A DNA stretch of 64,000 nucleotides from a bacterium. Its GTDB lineage: Bacteria; Zhuqueibacterota; Zhuqueibacteria; Residuimicrobiales; Residuimicrobiaceae. The stretch is taken from contig JAKQNR010000052.1 of NCBI GenBank assembly GCA_029565685.1, positions 62,001-126,000 on the forward strand, read 5' to 3'. Numbering within the stretch: the stretch's first letter is position 1; every line of letters starts with the position of its first letter. Under the pieces are notes generated by a model. That model was not told the origin of the DNA. It saw only the letters and a list, made by a program, of their open reading frames with translations, and made no database searches. The translations under genes were made by a program, and so were the position numbers. Shown in pieces: positions 8,330 to 17,092 of the stretch.

Positions 8330-8587
8330 ATGAAGAATACTTTGTCATTGATGCTGTTGATGGCTGGAATGGCGCTGGCTGTGGGGACCGAGCCGCCGGC
8401 AATTCAGGATGAGATTATTCTGCCGTCGATCAAAATAGAAAAACAGGCGCCTCGATCGTCATTCGAAGAGACGCTGGTGGCGACCAAATCTCAAACAGAG
8501 GGCCTGGGCAACGCACCAGCTCGCGGCGTTCCGGTTTCATCGGTCAACACCGCCGGCGAGGTTTCATCTGGCACCTGTGTAGATTAA
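8330..8587 (+). CDS. Small putative exported protein
   Basis: 85 aa with an N-terminal signal-like segment (NTLSLMLLMAGMALAVG) and a low-complexity, polar remainder with a single Cys near the C-terminus. An RBS-like AACAGGA precedes ATG 8330, and a candidate promoter (TTGGCA at 8279-8284, then TGAAAT after 17 bases) lies upstream. A strong terminator follows. I recognise no family. The gene stands alone between two oppositely oriented genes. Confidence 0.5.
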   Translation: MKNTLSLMLLMAGMALAVGTEPPAIQDEIILPSIKIEKQAPRSSFEETLVATKSQTEGLGNAPARGVPVSSVNTAGEVSSGTCVD

Positions 8588-8643
8588 GACACGATAGATA
8601 CCAAGCTCCGCACCATCTTCCTCCTCTGTTTCATTCAGACGCC

Positions 8644-8675
8644 AAAAGGGCCGGGATGCTCATCCCGGCCCTTTT
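8644..8675. terminator. Bidirectional intrinsic terminator
   Basis: A 14-bp stem (AAAAGGGCCGGGAT pairing with ATCCCGGCCCTTTT) with a 4-base loop and T/A runs on both sides. It serves the convergent ends of the small exported protein and the acyl-CoA ligase. Confidence 0.85.
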
Positions 8676-8689
8676 GTTTGGTGCGCTAT

Positions 8690-10600
8690 TTACTCCATCC
8701 TGGATAGGATGGTCATGTTCTGTTTGTTGCAGATGTCTTTGGCTTCCGGGGTGAAAAGATAGTCCAGCCGCGTTTTGTAATACTCTACGATTTTATTGCG
8801 CACCATTTTCAGCGTAGAGTTGAGCATGCGGTTTTGTTCCGTGAACGGTTCCCCGAGCACGCCCACGGCGGCTGGCAACCATTTGCCTGGGAACAGGCCG
8901 GAATACGCTCCGCCTTCCTTATACTGGTCGATCTCTTTCTGCAACTGCTGCAGCGCCCGTCGCTGTCCGGCTTCACTCTGCTGGGAAAGATTTTCGCTTT
9001 TCAACAGCCGCAGCAGCGCCTCGCGATTGGGCACAAGCAGGGCAACGGTATACGGCGATTGGTTGTTGTAGAGCATGATCTGGTCGATATAGGCTGAATG
9101 GGCGATGATATTTTCTTCAATGCCCTCGGGGCTGTATTTTTCGCCGTCGTTGCTGATCAGCAGGCTCTTGGCCCGACCCAGCACATAGAGAAAGCCGTCC
9201 GGATCCATATAGCCCAGATCGCCGGTGTACAGCCATCCATCGCGAATAGTTTCTTGAGTGGCTTTTTCGTTGCGCCAATATCCGGCCATGACGTTTTCGC
9301 CCTTGCAGACGATTTCGCCCTTGGCGCCGACGGGCAGTTCGCGGCCGTTTTCATCGCAAATTTTCACCTGCAGATTGGCGACCACGGCGCCGGAGGAACC
9401 CAGTTTGTGGCGTTTTGGCACATTGGCGGAGATGATGGGCGCTGCTTCGGACAAGCCATAGCCTTGATACATGGGGATGCCGATGGCATAGTAAAAGCGT
9501 TGCATGTCGATGTCCAGCAACGCGCCGCCGCCGATGAAGAACTGGAGCCGTCCGCCAAAGTTCTCGCGGATTTTGCTGAACAAAATCTTGTCGTAGAGCA
9601 TCATCATCGGTTTGAGAAGCATGCGGCTGCCTTTGCCGCGATCGATGCCGAGGCCGTTATACTTGTAGGCGGTCGCCATGGCTTTTTCGAACAGCTTGAC
9701 AGCGCGAGGGCCTTTGGCGCGAATGCCTTTTTCGATGTTCTTGCGGAAATTCTGCGCCAGGGAGGGCACGCTGAGCAGAAAGGTCGGCCTGGTCTCCTTG
9801 ATATTGAGCGGAATGTTCTTCAAGGTCTCCATGGGGGTCTTGCCGACCTGAACCGATGCCATGGAAGCGCCGTTGCTCATCAGGGTGTAGATGCCGGCCA
9901 CATGGGCAAAGGCATGGTCCCAAGGCAAAATCAGCAGGGAGAGATACCATTCCGGAATGGGCAGCAAGGAGCTGGCCTGTTCCACATTGGCGGTATAGTT
10001 GCGGTGGGTCAGCATGATGCCCTTGGGATCCGCAGTGGTGCCTGAAGTGTAGCAGATGTTGGCCAGGTCCTTTTCCGCGATGCTTTGCCAGGTGGCTTCA
10101 AACTGACTGCGATTGGCGTCCAGATAGTGCTTGCCTTTGTCTAACAGATTTTGTAAAGTAATCTGGTCCCGGTCATAGGTTTCGCATTCGTCCAGCAGGA
10201 TGATCTTTTCCAGCTCAGGCAGATCCTTTTTAATCTTTTGGATTTTTTCGACCTGGCCGCTGGAGATCACCACCATGCGCGCACCGGAATGAGCGAGGCG
10301 GAATTTAAGCTCCGACAGCTCATCCAACTTGACCGATATCGGCACATTGATCGCTCCTGCATAGAGAATGCCGAACTCAGCGGTCACCCAGTCGGTGCGG
10401 CCTTCCGAGATCAGCGCCAGGCGGTCTCCTTTGGCGACCCCCAGGCTTAAAAGCCCGGCGGCGAATTGATGGATCCGCTCGCGCATCTCCCGGTAGGTCA
10501 TGGGCTGATAGGCTTTGTCCTTTTTCTCCCACATTAATACATTGGGGCCGTACTTTTCGGCGCTGGTTTCCAGCAGCCTGGGCAGAGTTCGTTGGTCCAC
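8690..10600 (-). CDS. Long-chain acyl-CoA synthetase (AMP-forming)
   Basis: Activates fatty acids to acyl-CoA through an acyl-adenylate. The ANL-superfamily marks are present: the P-loop YTSGTTADPKGIMLTHRN (about residues 185-202), YQGYGLSEAAP (about 375), DGWLYTGDLGYMD (about 455) and the C-terminal GRAKSLLISNDGEKYSPE hinge. About 636 aa, close to FACL/FadD15-type enzymes. I place the start at GTG 10600, which has GGAG 6 bases upstream and gives VDQRTLPRLLE as N-terminus. An in-frame ATG at 10630 would collide with the divergent dnaG. It ends at a shared terminator. Confidence 0.9.
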   Translation of the reverse strand: MDQRTLPRLLETSAEKYGPNVLMWEKKDKAYQPMTYREMRERIHQFAAGLLSLGVAKGDRLALISEGRTDWVTAEFGILYAGAINVPISVKLDELSELKFRLAHSGARMVVISSGQVEKIQKIKKDLPELEKIILLDECETYDRDQITLQNLLDKGKHYLDANRSQFEATWQSIAEKDLANICYTSGTTADPKGIMLTHRNYTANVEQASSLLPIPEWYLSLLILPWDHAFAHVAGIYTLMSNGASMASVQVGKTPMETLKNIPLNIKETRPTFLLSVPSLAQNFRKNIEKGIRAKGPRAVKLFEKAMATAYKYNGLGIDRGKGSRMLLKPMMMLYDKILFSKIRENFGGRLQFFIGGGALLDIDMQRFYYAIGIPMYQGYGLSEAAPIISANVPKRHKLGSSGAVVANLQVKICDENGRELPVGAKGEIVCKGENVMAGYWRNEKATQETIRDGWLYTGDLGYMDPDGFLYVLGRAKSLLISNDGEKYSPEGIEENIIAHSAYIDQIMLYNNQSPYTVALLVPNREALLRLLKSENLSQQSEAGQRRALQQLQKEIDQYKEGGAYSGLFPGKWLPAAVGVLGEPFTEQNRMLNSTLKMVRNKIVEYYKTRLDYLFTPEAKDICNKQNMTILSRME

Positions 10601-10682
10601 GGTTTTCTCCGGTTGGTGAATGGGCTTCATGGCGGAAAAGGATATCAATAATCCGGATAAAAAGCAAGGATTTTTTATCTCT

Positions 10683-12470
10683 GTGTCCATCAGTCAGGAT
10701 AAAATCGATCAGGTAAGGCAGGCCAGTGATATTGTCGAGGTGGTCTCCACCTATGTCACCCTGCAGCGCCGCGGTAAAAATTATTTTGGTCTCTGTCCGT
10801 TTCATCATGAAAAGACCGCCTCGTTCAGCGTCAATCCCGAGCTGCAGATTTTTCACTGTTTCGGCTGCGGCGCCGGCGGCAATGTATTCACCTTTATCAT
10901 GCGTATGGATCGGCTGACCTTTCCGGAATCAGTCCGGCGGTTGGCCAAGGCCGCCGGCATTCTGCTGCCTGAGGAGAACGAGGACCTGGCCGGCCTGCAG
11001 GAAAAAGAGGCGCTGTTTTACGTCAACAGAATGGCGGCCGAGTTTTTTCATAAAATGCTGCTCGAATCCGGCGAGGCGGAGGGCGCGCGCAACTATCTGC
11101 AGCAGCGGGGCATCACCAAGGAGGAGTGGCAAGAGTATTCGATCGGCTATGCGCCCAACCGCTGGAACGGACTGTTGGAGCATGCCAAAGAGCTGGGCGT
11201 TCAAGCGGAGCTGTTGCTTCGCGCCGGTCTGGTGATTCAGAACGAACGAGGCGATTACTATGACCGTTTTCGCGGCCGAGTGGCGTTCGCCATCCACAAT
11301 CTCACCGGCCAGGTGGTGGCCTTTGGCTGCCGCCGATTGATCGAGGACAGCTCTCCCAAATATATCAATTCACCGGAGACCGATATTTATCAGAAGCGAT
11401 TGGTGCTCTATGGTTTGCACTGGGGCCGCCAGGCGATGCGCGATCAAAACGCTGCGGTCATCCTGGAGGGCTACACCGATCTGATCAGCATGCGGCGGGT
11501 CGGCGTGTTGAACGTGGTGGCGAGCGCCGGCACTTCACTGACCGAGGAGCACAGCCGCCTGTTGCGCCGTTACACCAGCAACGCTTTTCTGCTCTATGAC
11601 GGCGATGCAGCCGGCGCTTCGGCGTCCCTGCGCGGTGCGGATGTGCTGCTGGCCAACGGGCTGGACGTTCGCATCGGCACGCTGCCCTCTGGGCAGGATC
11701 CGGACGAGTTCGCACGGTCTCAGGGACGCAGCGGAGTGGAGGCGGTACTGGCCGCCTCGGTACAGCTGCAGGATTTCAAGCTGCGCCGACTGCGGGATCA
11801 GGGATTGCTGGCCACGCCTGGATTAAAGGCGACGGCGGTGCGCGATCTGTTGGCCACAGTCGCCAGAATGTCTGATCCGCTGCAAAAGTCCTTTTACGTC
11901 CGTGATCTGGCGGAGAAGCTGCAACTGGAGGAACCGGTATTGTGGCAGGAGGTGCGCAAGCACGAGAGGACGCAGCGCACTGCCCTGCGCAAGGAAGCCT
12001 CAGAACCGGAGCTGTCGGCAGAGGAAAGATATTTTCAGACGCGGCGCGGCGCGGCGGAGCTGGCGTTGCTGGATGTGGTTCTGAAACATCCGGATCTCGC
12101 CTCCACCCTGACGCGCATGATCTCGTTTACTGAATTCAGCTTTCCAGAGATCCGCGAGCTGTTTCAGCGGATCGAGATGGAGGTCGTCGACGGCGCGGCC
12201 ATCGATCCGGCGCGGTACATCGCCTGCATCCGCACGCCGCACATCGCCACCAGTCTTTCGCAGTCCTTTGAGCGCCAGGCGCACTATCCGAATCCACAAA
12301 AGTTCGCTTTTGATTGCATCAAGATCATCCGAATGACGCGGATCGACGAACGCATCGAGGAAATCCGCCAGCTGTTGAAGGAGAAGAACCAGGCCACACC
12401 GGAGCTGTTGCAGGAATATCAGGAGCGCATTCAGGAGCGGCAGCGCATTCACCGCAGCATCGCCGAGTGA
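10683..12470 (+). CDS. dnaG: DNA primase
   Basis: Makes RNA primers for replication with DnaB and DNA polymerase III. The order of domains is canonical: CHC2 zinc finger (CPFHHEKTASF with CFGCGAGG, within the first 65 residues), the catalytic core, and a TOPRIM domain (EGYTDLISM, SAGTSLTEEH, LLYDGDAAGASA). The C-terminal DnaB-binding region is shorter and divergent. I chose GTG 10683 because it gives the standard N-terminus (SISQDKIDQVRQASDIVEVV) and has CAAGGA upstream, though at a long 12-base spacing. ATG 10629 or 10620 would add a non-homologous extension. It is divergent from the acyl-CoA ligase. Confidence 0.93.
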   Translation: MSISQDKIDQVRQASDIVEVVSTYVTLQRRGKNYFGLCPFHHEKTASFSVNPELQIFHCFGCGAGGNVFTFIMRMDRLTFPESVRRLAKAAGILLPEENEDLAGLQEKEALFYVNRMAAEFFHKMLLESGEAEGARNYLQQRGITKEEWQEYSIGYAPNRWNGLLEHAKELGVQAELLLRAGLVIQNERGDYYDRFRGRVAFAIHNLTGQVVAFGCRRLIEDSSPKYINSPETDIYQKRLVLYGLHWGRQAMRDQNAAVILEGYTDLISMRRVGVLNVVASAGTSLTEEHSRLLRRYTSNAFLLYDGDAAGASASLRGADVLLANGLDVRIGTLPSGQDPDEFARSQGRSGVEAVLAASVQLQDFKLRRLRDQGLLATPGLKATAVRDLLATVARMSDPLQKSFYVRDLAEKLQLEEPVLWQEVRKHERTQRTALRKEASEPELSAEERYFQTRRGAAELALLDVVLKHPDLASTLTRMISFTEFSFPEIRELFQRIEMEVVDGAAIDPARYIACIRTPHIATSLSQSFERQAHYPNPQKFAFDCIKIIRMTRIDERIEEIRQLLKEKNQATPELLQEYQERIQERQRIHRSIAE

Positions 12471-12535
12471 ACCAGGACCTCCGCGGATCGCTCCGTGGCT
12501 AGAGTCTGAAAGATCCTTTAAACCATGAGAAACCC

Positions 12536-14959
12536 ATGAAAAAAAAATATGAAACTGTGCCGGTCCGGCAGCTGCGTTGGCAGTGTACTGACTCGGATCT
12601 GTGTTTTGAATCCACTGAGGACCTTTCCATCTTTCCCGCCATTCTGGGCCAGGACCGTGCGGTGCGCGCCATCACTTTTGGATTGCAGATGGATTATCCC
12701 GGCTATAACATCTATGTGGCCGGCGCCAGCGGCACCGGCCGCACCACCACCGTCAAATATCTGCTCAGGGATCCGCGATTTCAAAAGGAAGAGCCGGACG
12801 ACATCTGTTATGTCAACAATTTCAAGCGTCCGGACATGCCCATCGCCCTGGTCATGCCGGCAGGACGGGGCGCCGCTTTTCGCAAGGAGATGGAATTCCT
12901 CATTGAGCATCTGCGCACCACCATTCCGCAGCTGATGGAGAGCGAACAGGTCCGCGAACAGCGGGAGGCGTTGGCGGAATCATTCAATCAGCAACAGACC
13001 CAGCTGATCAAAGCGTTCGAACAGCGAGCGGGCCAGGAGCACTTTACGATCGTGCAGGTGCAGATGGGTCCCTATTCCAAACCGGATGTGCTGCCTGTGA
13101 TCAAGAACCAGCCGACGCCGCTGGAATCGCTCAACGAATTGGTTCAGTCTGGCGCAATCACTGCGGAGCAGGCGACAGAGATTCAGCAGAAATACGTGGA
13201 GCTGAACAAAGAGCTGGCCAAAGTGTTCAAAGCCAGTCAGAAACTGCAGAAGGAAAAGCGCAACCGCCTGGCGGCCCTGGACCGAGAGATCATTCGGCCG
13301 GTGATCGAGGAACCGCTCAACGAGATTCGGCTGGAATTCACCGGTGAAAAGCTGCACGGCTATCTCGACGCCGTGTTGAACGGACTGCTGGAAAATCTGG
13401 AGCTGTTCAAACCCAAGGGCGAGTCTGAGGAAGAGGCGGCTAAAAAAGGCGCCTCGGGTCAGGATCCTTTTCTCGAATATCGCGTCAATGTGATCGTGGA
13501 CAATTCGGACAAAAAAGGCGCACCGGTGATCTTTGAGAACTCGCCTACCCTGGCCAAGCTGTTCGGCACCATAGAGCGGGTTCCGGACGCCAACGGCCAC
13601 TGGCGGACCGATTTCACCAAAATCCGCGCCGGCTCTCTGCTGTTGGCCAACGGCGGCTACCTGGTCCTGCACGCAATGGACGTGCTGCAGGAACCAGGCG
13701 TGTGGAACGCGTTGAAGCGGGTGCTTAAAAACCGCGCCACAGAGATCGTCGGTTACGACGTGGCGTTTCTGTTCGCCGCCTCTGCGATGAAGCCGGAGCC
13801 CATCGGCGTAAACGTCAAGGTCATTATGATCGGCGACAGCTACCTGTACCACCTGCTTTATGAGGCGGACGACGAGTTTCAGAAAATATTCAAGATCCGC
13901 GCGGATTTCGATTCCACCATGGTGCGCGATTCGCCCAACCTGCACCGCTACGCCGAGTTCATCAAACGGTTGATCGTCGACGAAAAGCTGCTGCCCTTTG
14001 AACGCTCCGCCGTGGCCGAGGTCGCGGAACACGGCGTGCGGTTGGCCGGACGGCAGAACAAAATTTCCACCCGCTTTACCTATATCGCAGATCTGATGCG
14101 CGAAGCCCATTATTTCGCCGTTCAGGAAAAGGCGGCCCGCGTGCAAGCCGTTCATGTGGACCGGGCGCTCAGCGAAGGCCGCCACCGGCTCAATCTGGTG
14201 GAGGAAAAAATACGCGAGATGATCGGCGAGGGCGTTCTGATGATCGACACCACCGGCAGTCGGGTCGGCCAGGTCAATGGCCTGTCGGTCATGAGCATCA
14301 GTGATTACGCCTTCGGCATGCCCACGCGCATCACCGCTCAGGTGGCCATGGGCCGCAGCGGCATCATCAACATCGAACGGGAGGCGGCGATGAGCGGTCC
14401 GACCCACGACAAAGGCGTGCTGATCCTGGCCGGCTATCTGCGCGGCAAATTCAGCCAGGACAAACCGCTGGCCATCAGCGCCAGTCTTTGTTTCGAGCAG
14501 TCTTATGCCGGCGTGGACGGCGACAGCGCCTCTTCCACCGAGGTCTATGCGCTGTTGTCCCGTCTGGCTGATCTGCCCATCCGTCAGGATCTGGCGGTCA
14601 CCGGATCGGTCAATCAGAACGGCGAGATCCAGCCCATCGGCGGCGTCAATGAAAAGATCGAAGGTTTTTTCTACACCTGCAAGGTCAAGGGCGAATTGAC
14701 CGGCACCCAGGGTGTGTTGATCCCGCGTCAGAACGTGGCGGATCTGATGCTGCATACCGAGGTGGTGGAGGCGGTGCAAAAAGGATTGTTCAGCATTTAT
14801 CCAGTGGACACCATCGACCAGGGCATCGAGATCCTCACCGGCCGGCCCGCGGGTAAAGCGAACCGGACCGGCAAGTATCCCGCTGCTTCTGTCTATGGCC
14901 GGGTGGACAGCCGATTGCGGAAAATGGCCCGGGGTTTGCGCGCCTTTTCTGCGCTCTGA
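12536..14959 (+). CDS. Lon-like ATP-dependent serine protease (LonB/COG1067 type)
   Basis: A single-chain AAA+ protease of 807 aa. It has an early Walker A (GASGTGRTTT, about residue 65), a long central helical insert (about 100-300, coiled-coil-like), a second ATPase part (GSLLLANGGYLVLHAMD) and a C-terminal Lon protease domain. The Ser-Lys dyad is visible: Ser664 in GDSASSTE and Lys707 in NEKIEGF. This architecture matches the family often called Lon-related putative ATP-dependent protease rather than housekeeping LonA. It starts 65 bases after dnaG. Confidence 0.9.
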   Translation: MKKKYETVPVRQLRWQCTDSDLCFESTEDLSIFPAILGQDRAVRAITFGLQMDYPGYNIYVAGASGTGRTTTVKYLLRDPRFQKEEPDDICYVNNFKRPDMPIALVMPAGRGAAFRKEMEFLIEHLRTTIPQLMESEQVREQREALAESFNQQQTQLIKAFEQRAGQEHFTIVQVQMGPYSKPDVLPVIKNQPTPLESLNELVQSGAITAEQATEIQQKYVELNKELAKVFKASQKLQKEKRNRLAALDREIIRPVIEEPLNEIRLEFTGEKLHGYLDAVLNGLLENLELFKPKGESEEEAAKKGASGQDPFLEYRVNVIVDNSDKKGAPVIFENSPTLAKLFGTIERVPDANGHWRTDFTKIRAGSLLLANGGYLVLHAMDVLQEPGVWNALKRVLKNRATEIVGYDVAFLFAASAMKPEPIGVNVKVIMIGDSYLYHLLYEADDEFQKIFKIRADFDSTMVRDSPNLHRYAEFIKRLIVDEKLLPFERSAVAEVAEHGVRLAGRQNKISTRFTYIADLMREAHYFAVQEKAARVQAVHVDRALSEGRHRLNLVEEKIREMIGEGVLMIDTTGSRVGQVNGLSVMSISDYAFGMPTRITAQVAMGRSGIINIEREAAMSGPTHDKGVLILAGYLRGKFSQDKPLAISASLCFEQSYAGVDGDSASSTEVYALLSRLADLPIRQDLAVTGSVNQNGEIQPIGGVNEKIEGFFYTCKVKGELTGTQGVLIPRQNVADLMLHTEVVEAVQKGLFSIYPVDTIDQGIEILTGRPAGKANRTGKYPAASVYGRVDSRLRKMARGLRAFSAL

Positions 14960-15284
14960 GCCGGTCCGAATTTCGATCGTCGAGAGAGTTGGTTTGTTGA
15001 AAACAGGTCTTTTCTTTCCCGCCTATGCTTAAATGCATGAATACCCATTCATGTGTAAACCAGAAGCAGCCTTTCCGCTTTCGCTTTTCCACGGTTGTGC
15101 GGAGGATGATTTTCACGCGCAGCTGCGCCCGCTGGCAAGCAAATGCAGCGGGACACGCTCTGTCCGGCTGCAGACCACGCGTGGTGCATGCACCTGCGCA
15201 GACGACGCCCGCCTCGGCGAGTCCCGCGTGCAGCGACCACAACCGGTTCCTGCCCAGTAAAACCGTCATCCGTTGTGAAACCAT
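14960..15284. other. Non-coding interval
   Basis: About 325 bases with no convincing gene. Frames on both strands are open for 60-150 codons but lack family resemblance. It holds a small hairpin near 15036-15053, two overlapping palindromes (15174-15194) and, at its right edge, the promoter of the next gene. Confidence 0.5.
15174..15194. repeat. Two overlapping perfect 12-base palindromes
   Basis: ACCACGCGTGGT (15174-15185) and GGTGCATGCACC (15183-15194) share three bases. They lie about 90 bases upstream of the -35 box at 15285. They may be a regulator site or a cruciform-prone sequence; function unknown. Confidence 0.4.
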
Positions 15285-15313
15285 TTGACTATTCCTTTTG
15301 TTTGCCGTAAATT
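15285..15313 (+). promoter_or_regulatory. Sigma70-type promoter
   Basis: TTGACT (15285-15290), 17-base spacer, TAAATT (15308-15313). The RBS and ATG of the sugar isomerase-like gene follow within 30 bases. Confidence 0.65.
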
Positions 15314-15341
15314 ATTCTTTTATCTTTTAAAAAGGAGAACG

Positions 15342-16256
15342 ATGTTCGGTATATCCACCGCCTGGTGTTCCGGCCGCGTGAACGACGGCGTCGAGCTGCT
15401 GTCGGAAATCAGCCAGACCGGCCTGAATCATCTCGAGATCGACTATCGCGTGACCGGAGAGATGCTCAGGCAGATGCGGCCCCATCTGCTGAACGGCGAT
15501 TTCACGGTCCTCTCGGTGCACAATTACTGTCCTTTGCCGGACGGCCGCAGCCGGGAGGAGGCCAGCCGGCTTTTTCCGCCGTCGACATTCGATGCGGAGG
15601 AGCGCCGACTGGCCATACGTTATTCCATTCGGACCGTGCAGCTGGCTGCAGACCTGGGCGCGTCCATTGTTGTTTTTCATCTGGGACAGGTGGAGATGGC
15701 TCAGGACCTGGATGAATTGAATGAGTTGTTTCTTCAGGAACGGATCCAGACCGCGCAGGCGGAAGAGTGGCGCAAGACCAAACTGACGGAACGCCGCAGC
15801 CTGGCCGCTCCCTATGTGGATGCGGTGTTATTCACCTTGGATCCCATCCATGAAGAGGCCTGCCGTCTCGGCGTGGACATCGGCGCGGAGAACCGCCTGC
15901 GTTTCAATGAAATCCCTTTTGGCGATGAATGCGAACAGATCCTGAGCACCTTTCGCGGCGGCCGGTTGCGCTACTGGCACGACTGCGGTCATGCAGAGAT
16001 CAACCATCGCCTGGGCTTCCTGAATCACGAAAAGGATCTGCTGGTCCGCTTTCGAGAACATCTGGCGGGTTTTCATCTGCATGATGTATGCAAGCTCAAA
16101 GATCATCTGGCGCCGGCACAGGGCGATATGGATTTTCGCATGCTCAAACCCTATATCGGCGACACGACCATCAATATTTTAGAGATTCATCATCCGGCGA
16201 CCGCGGAACAGATCCGCGCCGGCGTGGAATACCTAAGAGGCCTGGGCCTCTCCTGA
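15342..16256 (+). CDS. Sugar phosphate isomerase/epimerase-like TIM-barrel protein
   Basis: 304 aa of the xylose-isomerase-like TIM-barrel superfamily (AP endonuclease 2 / IolE-like). Typical strand ends with putative metal ligands are visible: VFHLGQVEM, IGAENRL, YWHDCGHAEI, GFHLHDVCKLKDHLAP and NILEIHHPA. Such proteins isomerise or epimerise sugars or inositols using a divalent metal; the substrate is not predictable here. The start ATG 15342 has AAAGGAG at 6 bases, and an in-frame TTG at 15285 falls in the -35 box and is rejected. The radical SAM gene follows after 26 bases. Confidence 0.75.
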   Translation: MFGISTAWCSGRVNDGVELLSEISQTGLNHLEIDYRVTGEMLRQMRPHLLNGDFTVLSVHNYCPLPDGRSREEASRLFPPSTFDAEERRLAIRYSIRTVQLAADLGASIVVFHLGQVEMAQDLDELNELFLQERIQTAQAEEWRKTKLTERRSLAAPYVDAVLFTLDPIHEEACRLGVDIGAENRLRFNEIPFGDECEQILSTFRGGRLRYWHDCGHAEINHRLGFLNHEKDLLVRFREHLAGFHLHDVCKLKDHLAPAQGDMDFRMLKPYIGDTTINILEIHHPATAEQIRAGVEYLRGLGLS

Positions 16257-16282
16257 CCGACCTGGCAGCGTACTAGAGGATC

Positions 16283-17092
16283 ATGGAAAGAAACGAAACC
16301 AGAAAAGCGATCGCCAAGGACGGCTTGGTCTACGGACCTGTGCATTCGCGACGATTAGGTCTGTCCTTGGGGTTGAACATTTGTCCAACAGCGAGGAAAC
16401 AGTGTTCCTTTGACTGCATCTACTGCGAATGCGGCAGCCGGCCGCCGCTGCTGACCGTAACGGCGGCCGAAGCTTGGCCCGCTCCGCTGCAGGTTGAGGA
16501 GGCGCTGGCTCAGGCTTTGCGGCGGGTGCAGGCGGTGGATTGCATCACCTTTGCCGGCAACGGCGAGCCGACGCTGCACCCTGCCTTTGCCGAGATCGTA
16601 ACCAGAGTGCGGAGATTGCGCGACGCACAGGCGCCGGGGCTCAAGCTGGTCCTGCTTTCCAATGCATCCGGCCTGAGACAGGAGGGCGTACGCGCTGCGT
16701 TGCCTTTGATCGATCTTCCCATCCTCAAGCTCGACGCCGGAACAGAGGAGACCTTTCAACAAATCAACCGTCCGGCGGCCCCGCTGTCGCTCGCTGACAT
16801 CCTGGACTGCTTGAAAACCCTTTCTCATTATTTTCTGCAGTCCTTGTTCGTCGCCGGCCGCTATAGTAATATCGATGAACAAAGCGTGTCAGCCTGGATA
16901 GACCGCGTGGGCGAGCTTGCTCCCCAGGGGGTGCAGATTTATTCGTTGGATCGAACCGCGCCGGTCCGCGGTCTGGCTCCGGTTGCGCTGGAAACGCTGC
17001 AGTCCATCGCCGACCGCTTGCGTGCGCGGATTGACATTCCGGTCTCGGTATTTGCTTCAAGCGTTCAGAAAATGAAGATCGGAAACAAATGA
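16283..17092 (+). CDS. Radical SAM protein (COG0731-like Fe-S oxidoreductase)
   Basis: 269 aa. The N-terminal GPVHSRRLGLSLGLNICP leads into a cysteine cluster, KQCSFDCIYCECG, which supplies the CxxxCxxC-type 4Fe-4S site. FAGNGEPTLHP is the usual glycine-rich SAM-binding segment, and LPILKLDAGTEETFQQINRP matches the Fe-S oxidoreductase group related to wybutosine-type enzymes. The reaction is unknown for this group. Its stop overlaps the next start by four bases (ATGA), so it is translationally coupled to the PdxA-like gene. Confidence 0.85.
   Translation: MERNETRKAIAKDGLVYGPVHSRRLGLSLGLNICPTARKQCSFDCIYCECGSRPPLLTVTAAEAWPAPLQVEEALAQALRRVQAVDCITFAGNGEPTLHPAFAEIVTRVRRLRDAQAPGLKLVLLSNASGLRQEGVRAALPLIDLPILKLDAGTEETFQQINRPAAPLSLADILDCLKTLSHYFLQSLFVAGRYSNIDEQSVSAWIDRVGELAPQGVQIYSLDRTAPVRGLAPVALETLQSIADRLRARIDIPVSVFASSVQKMKIGNK

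Noticed and set aside
14835-15284. A 149-codon minus-strand frame with AAGGA before its ATG
   Set aside because: It overlaps the 3' end of the Lon-like gene by 125 bases, reads as arbitrary Arg/Cys/Ser-rich text and resembles no family.
15025-15288. An 87-codon plus-strand frame in the same gap
   Set aside because: There is no RBS, no family resemblance, and its end runs into the -35 box of the next gene.
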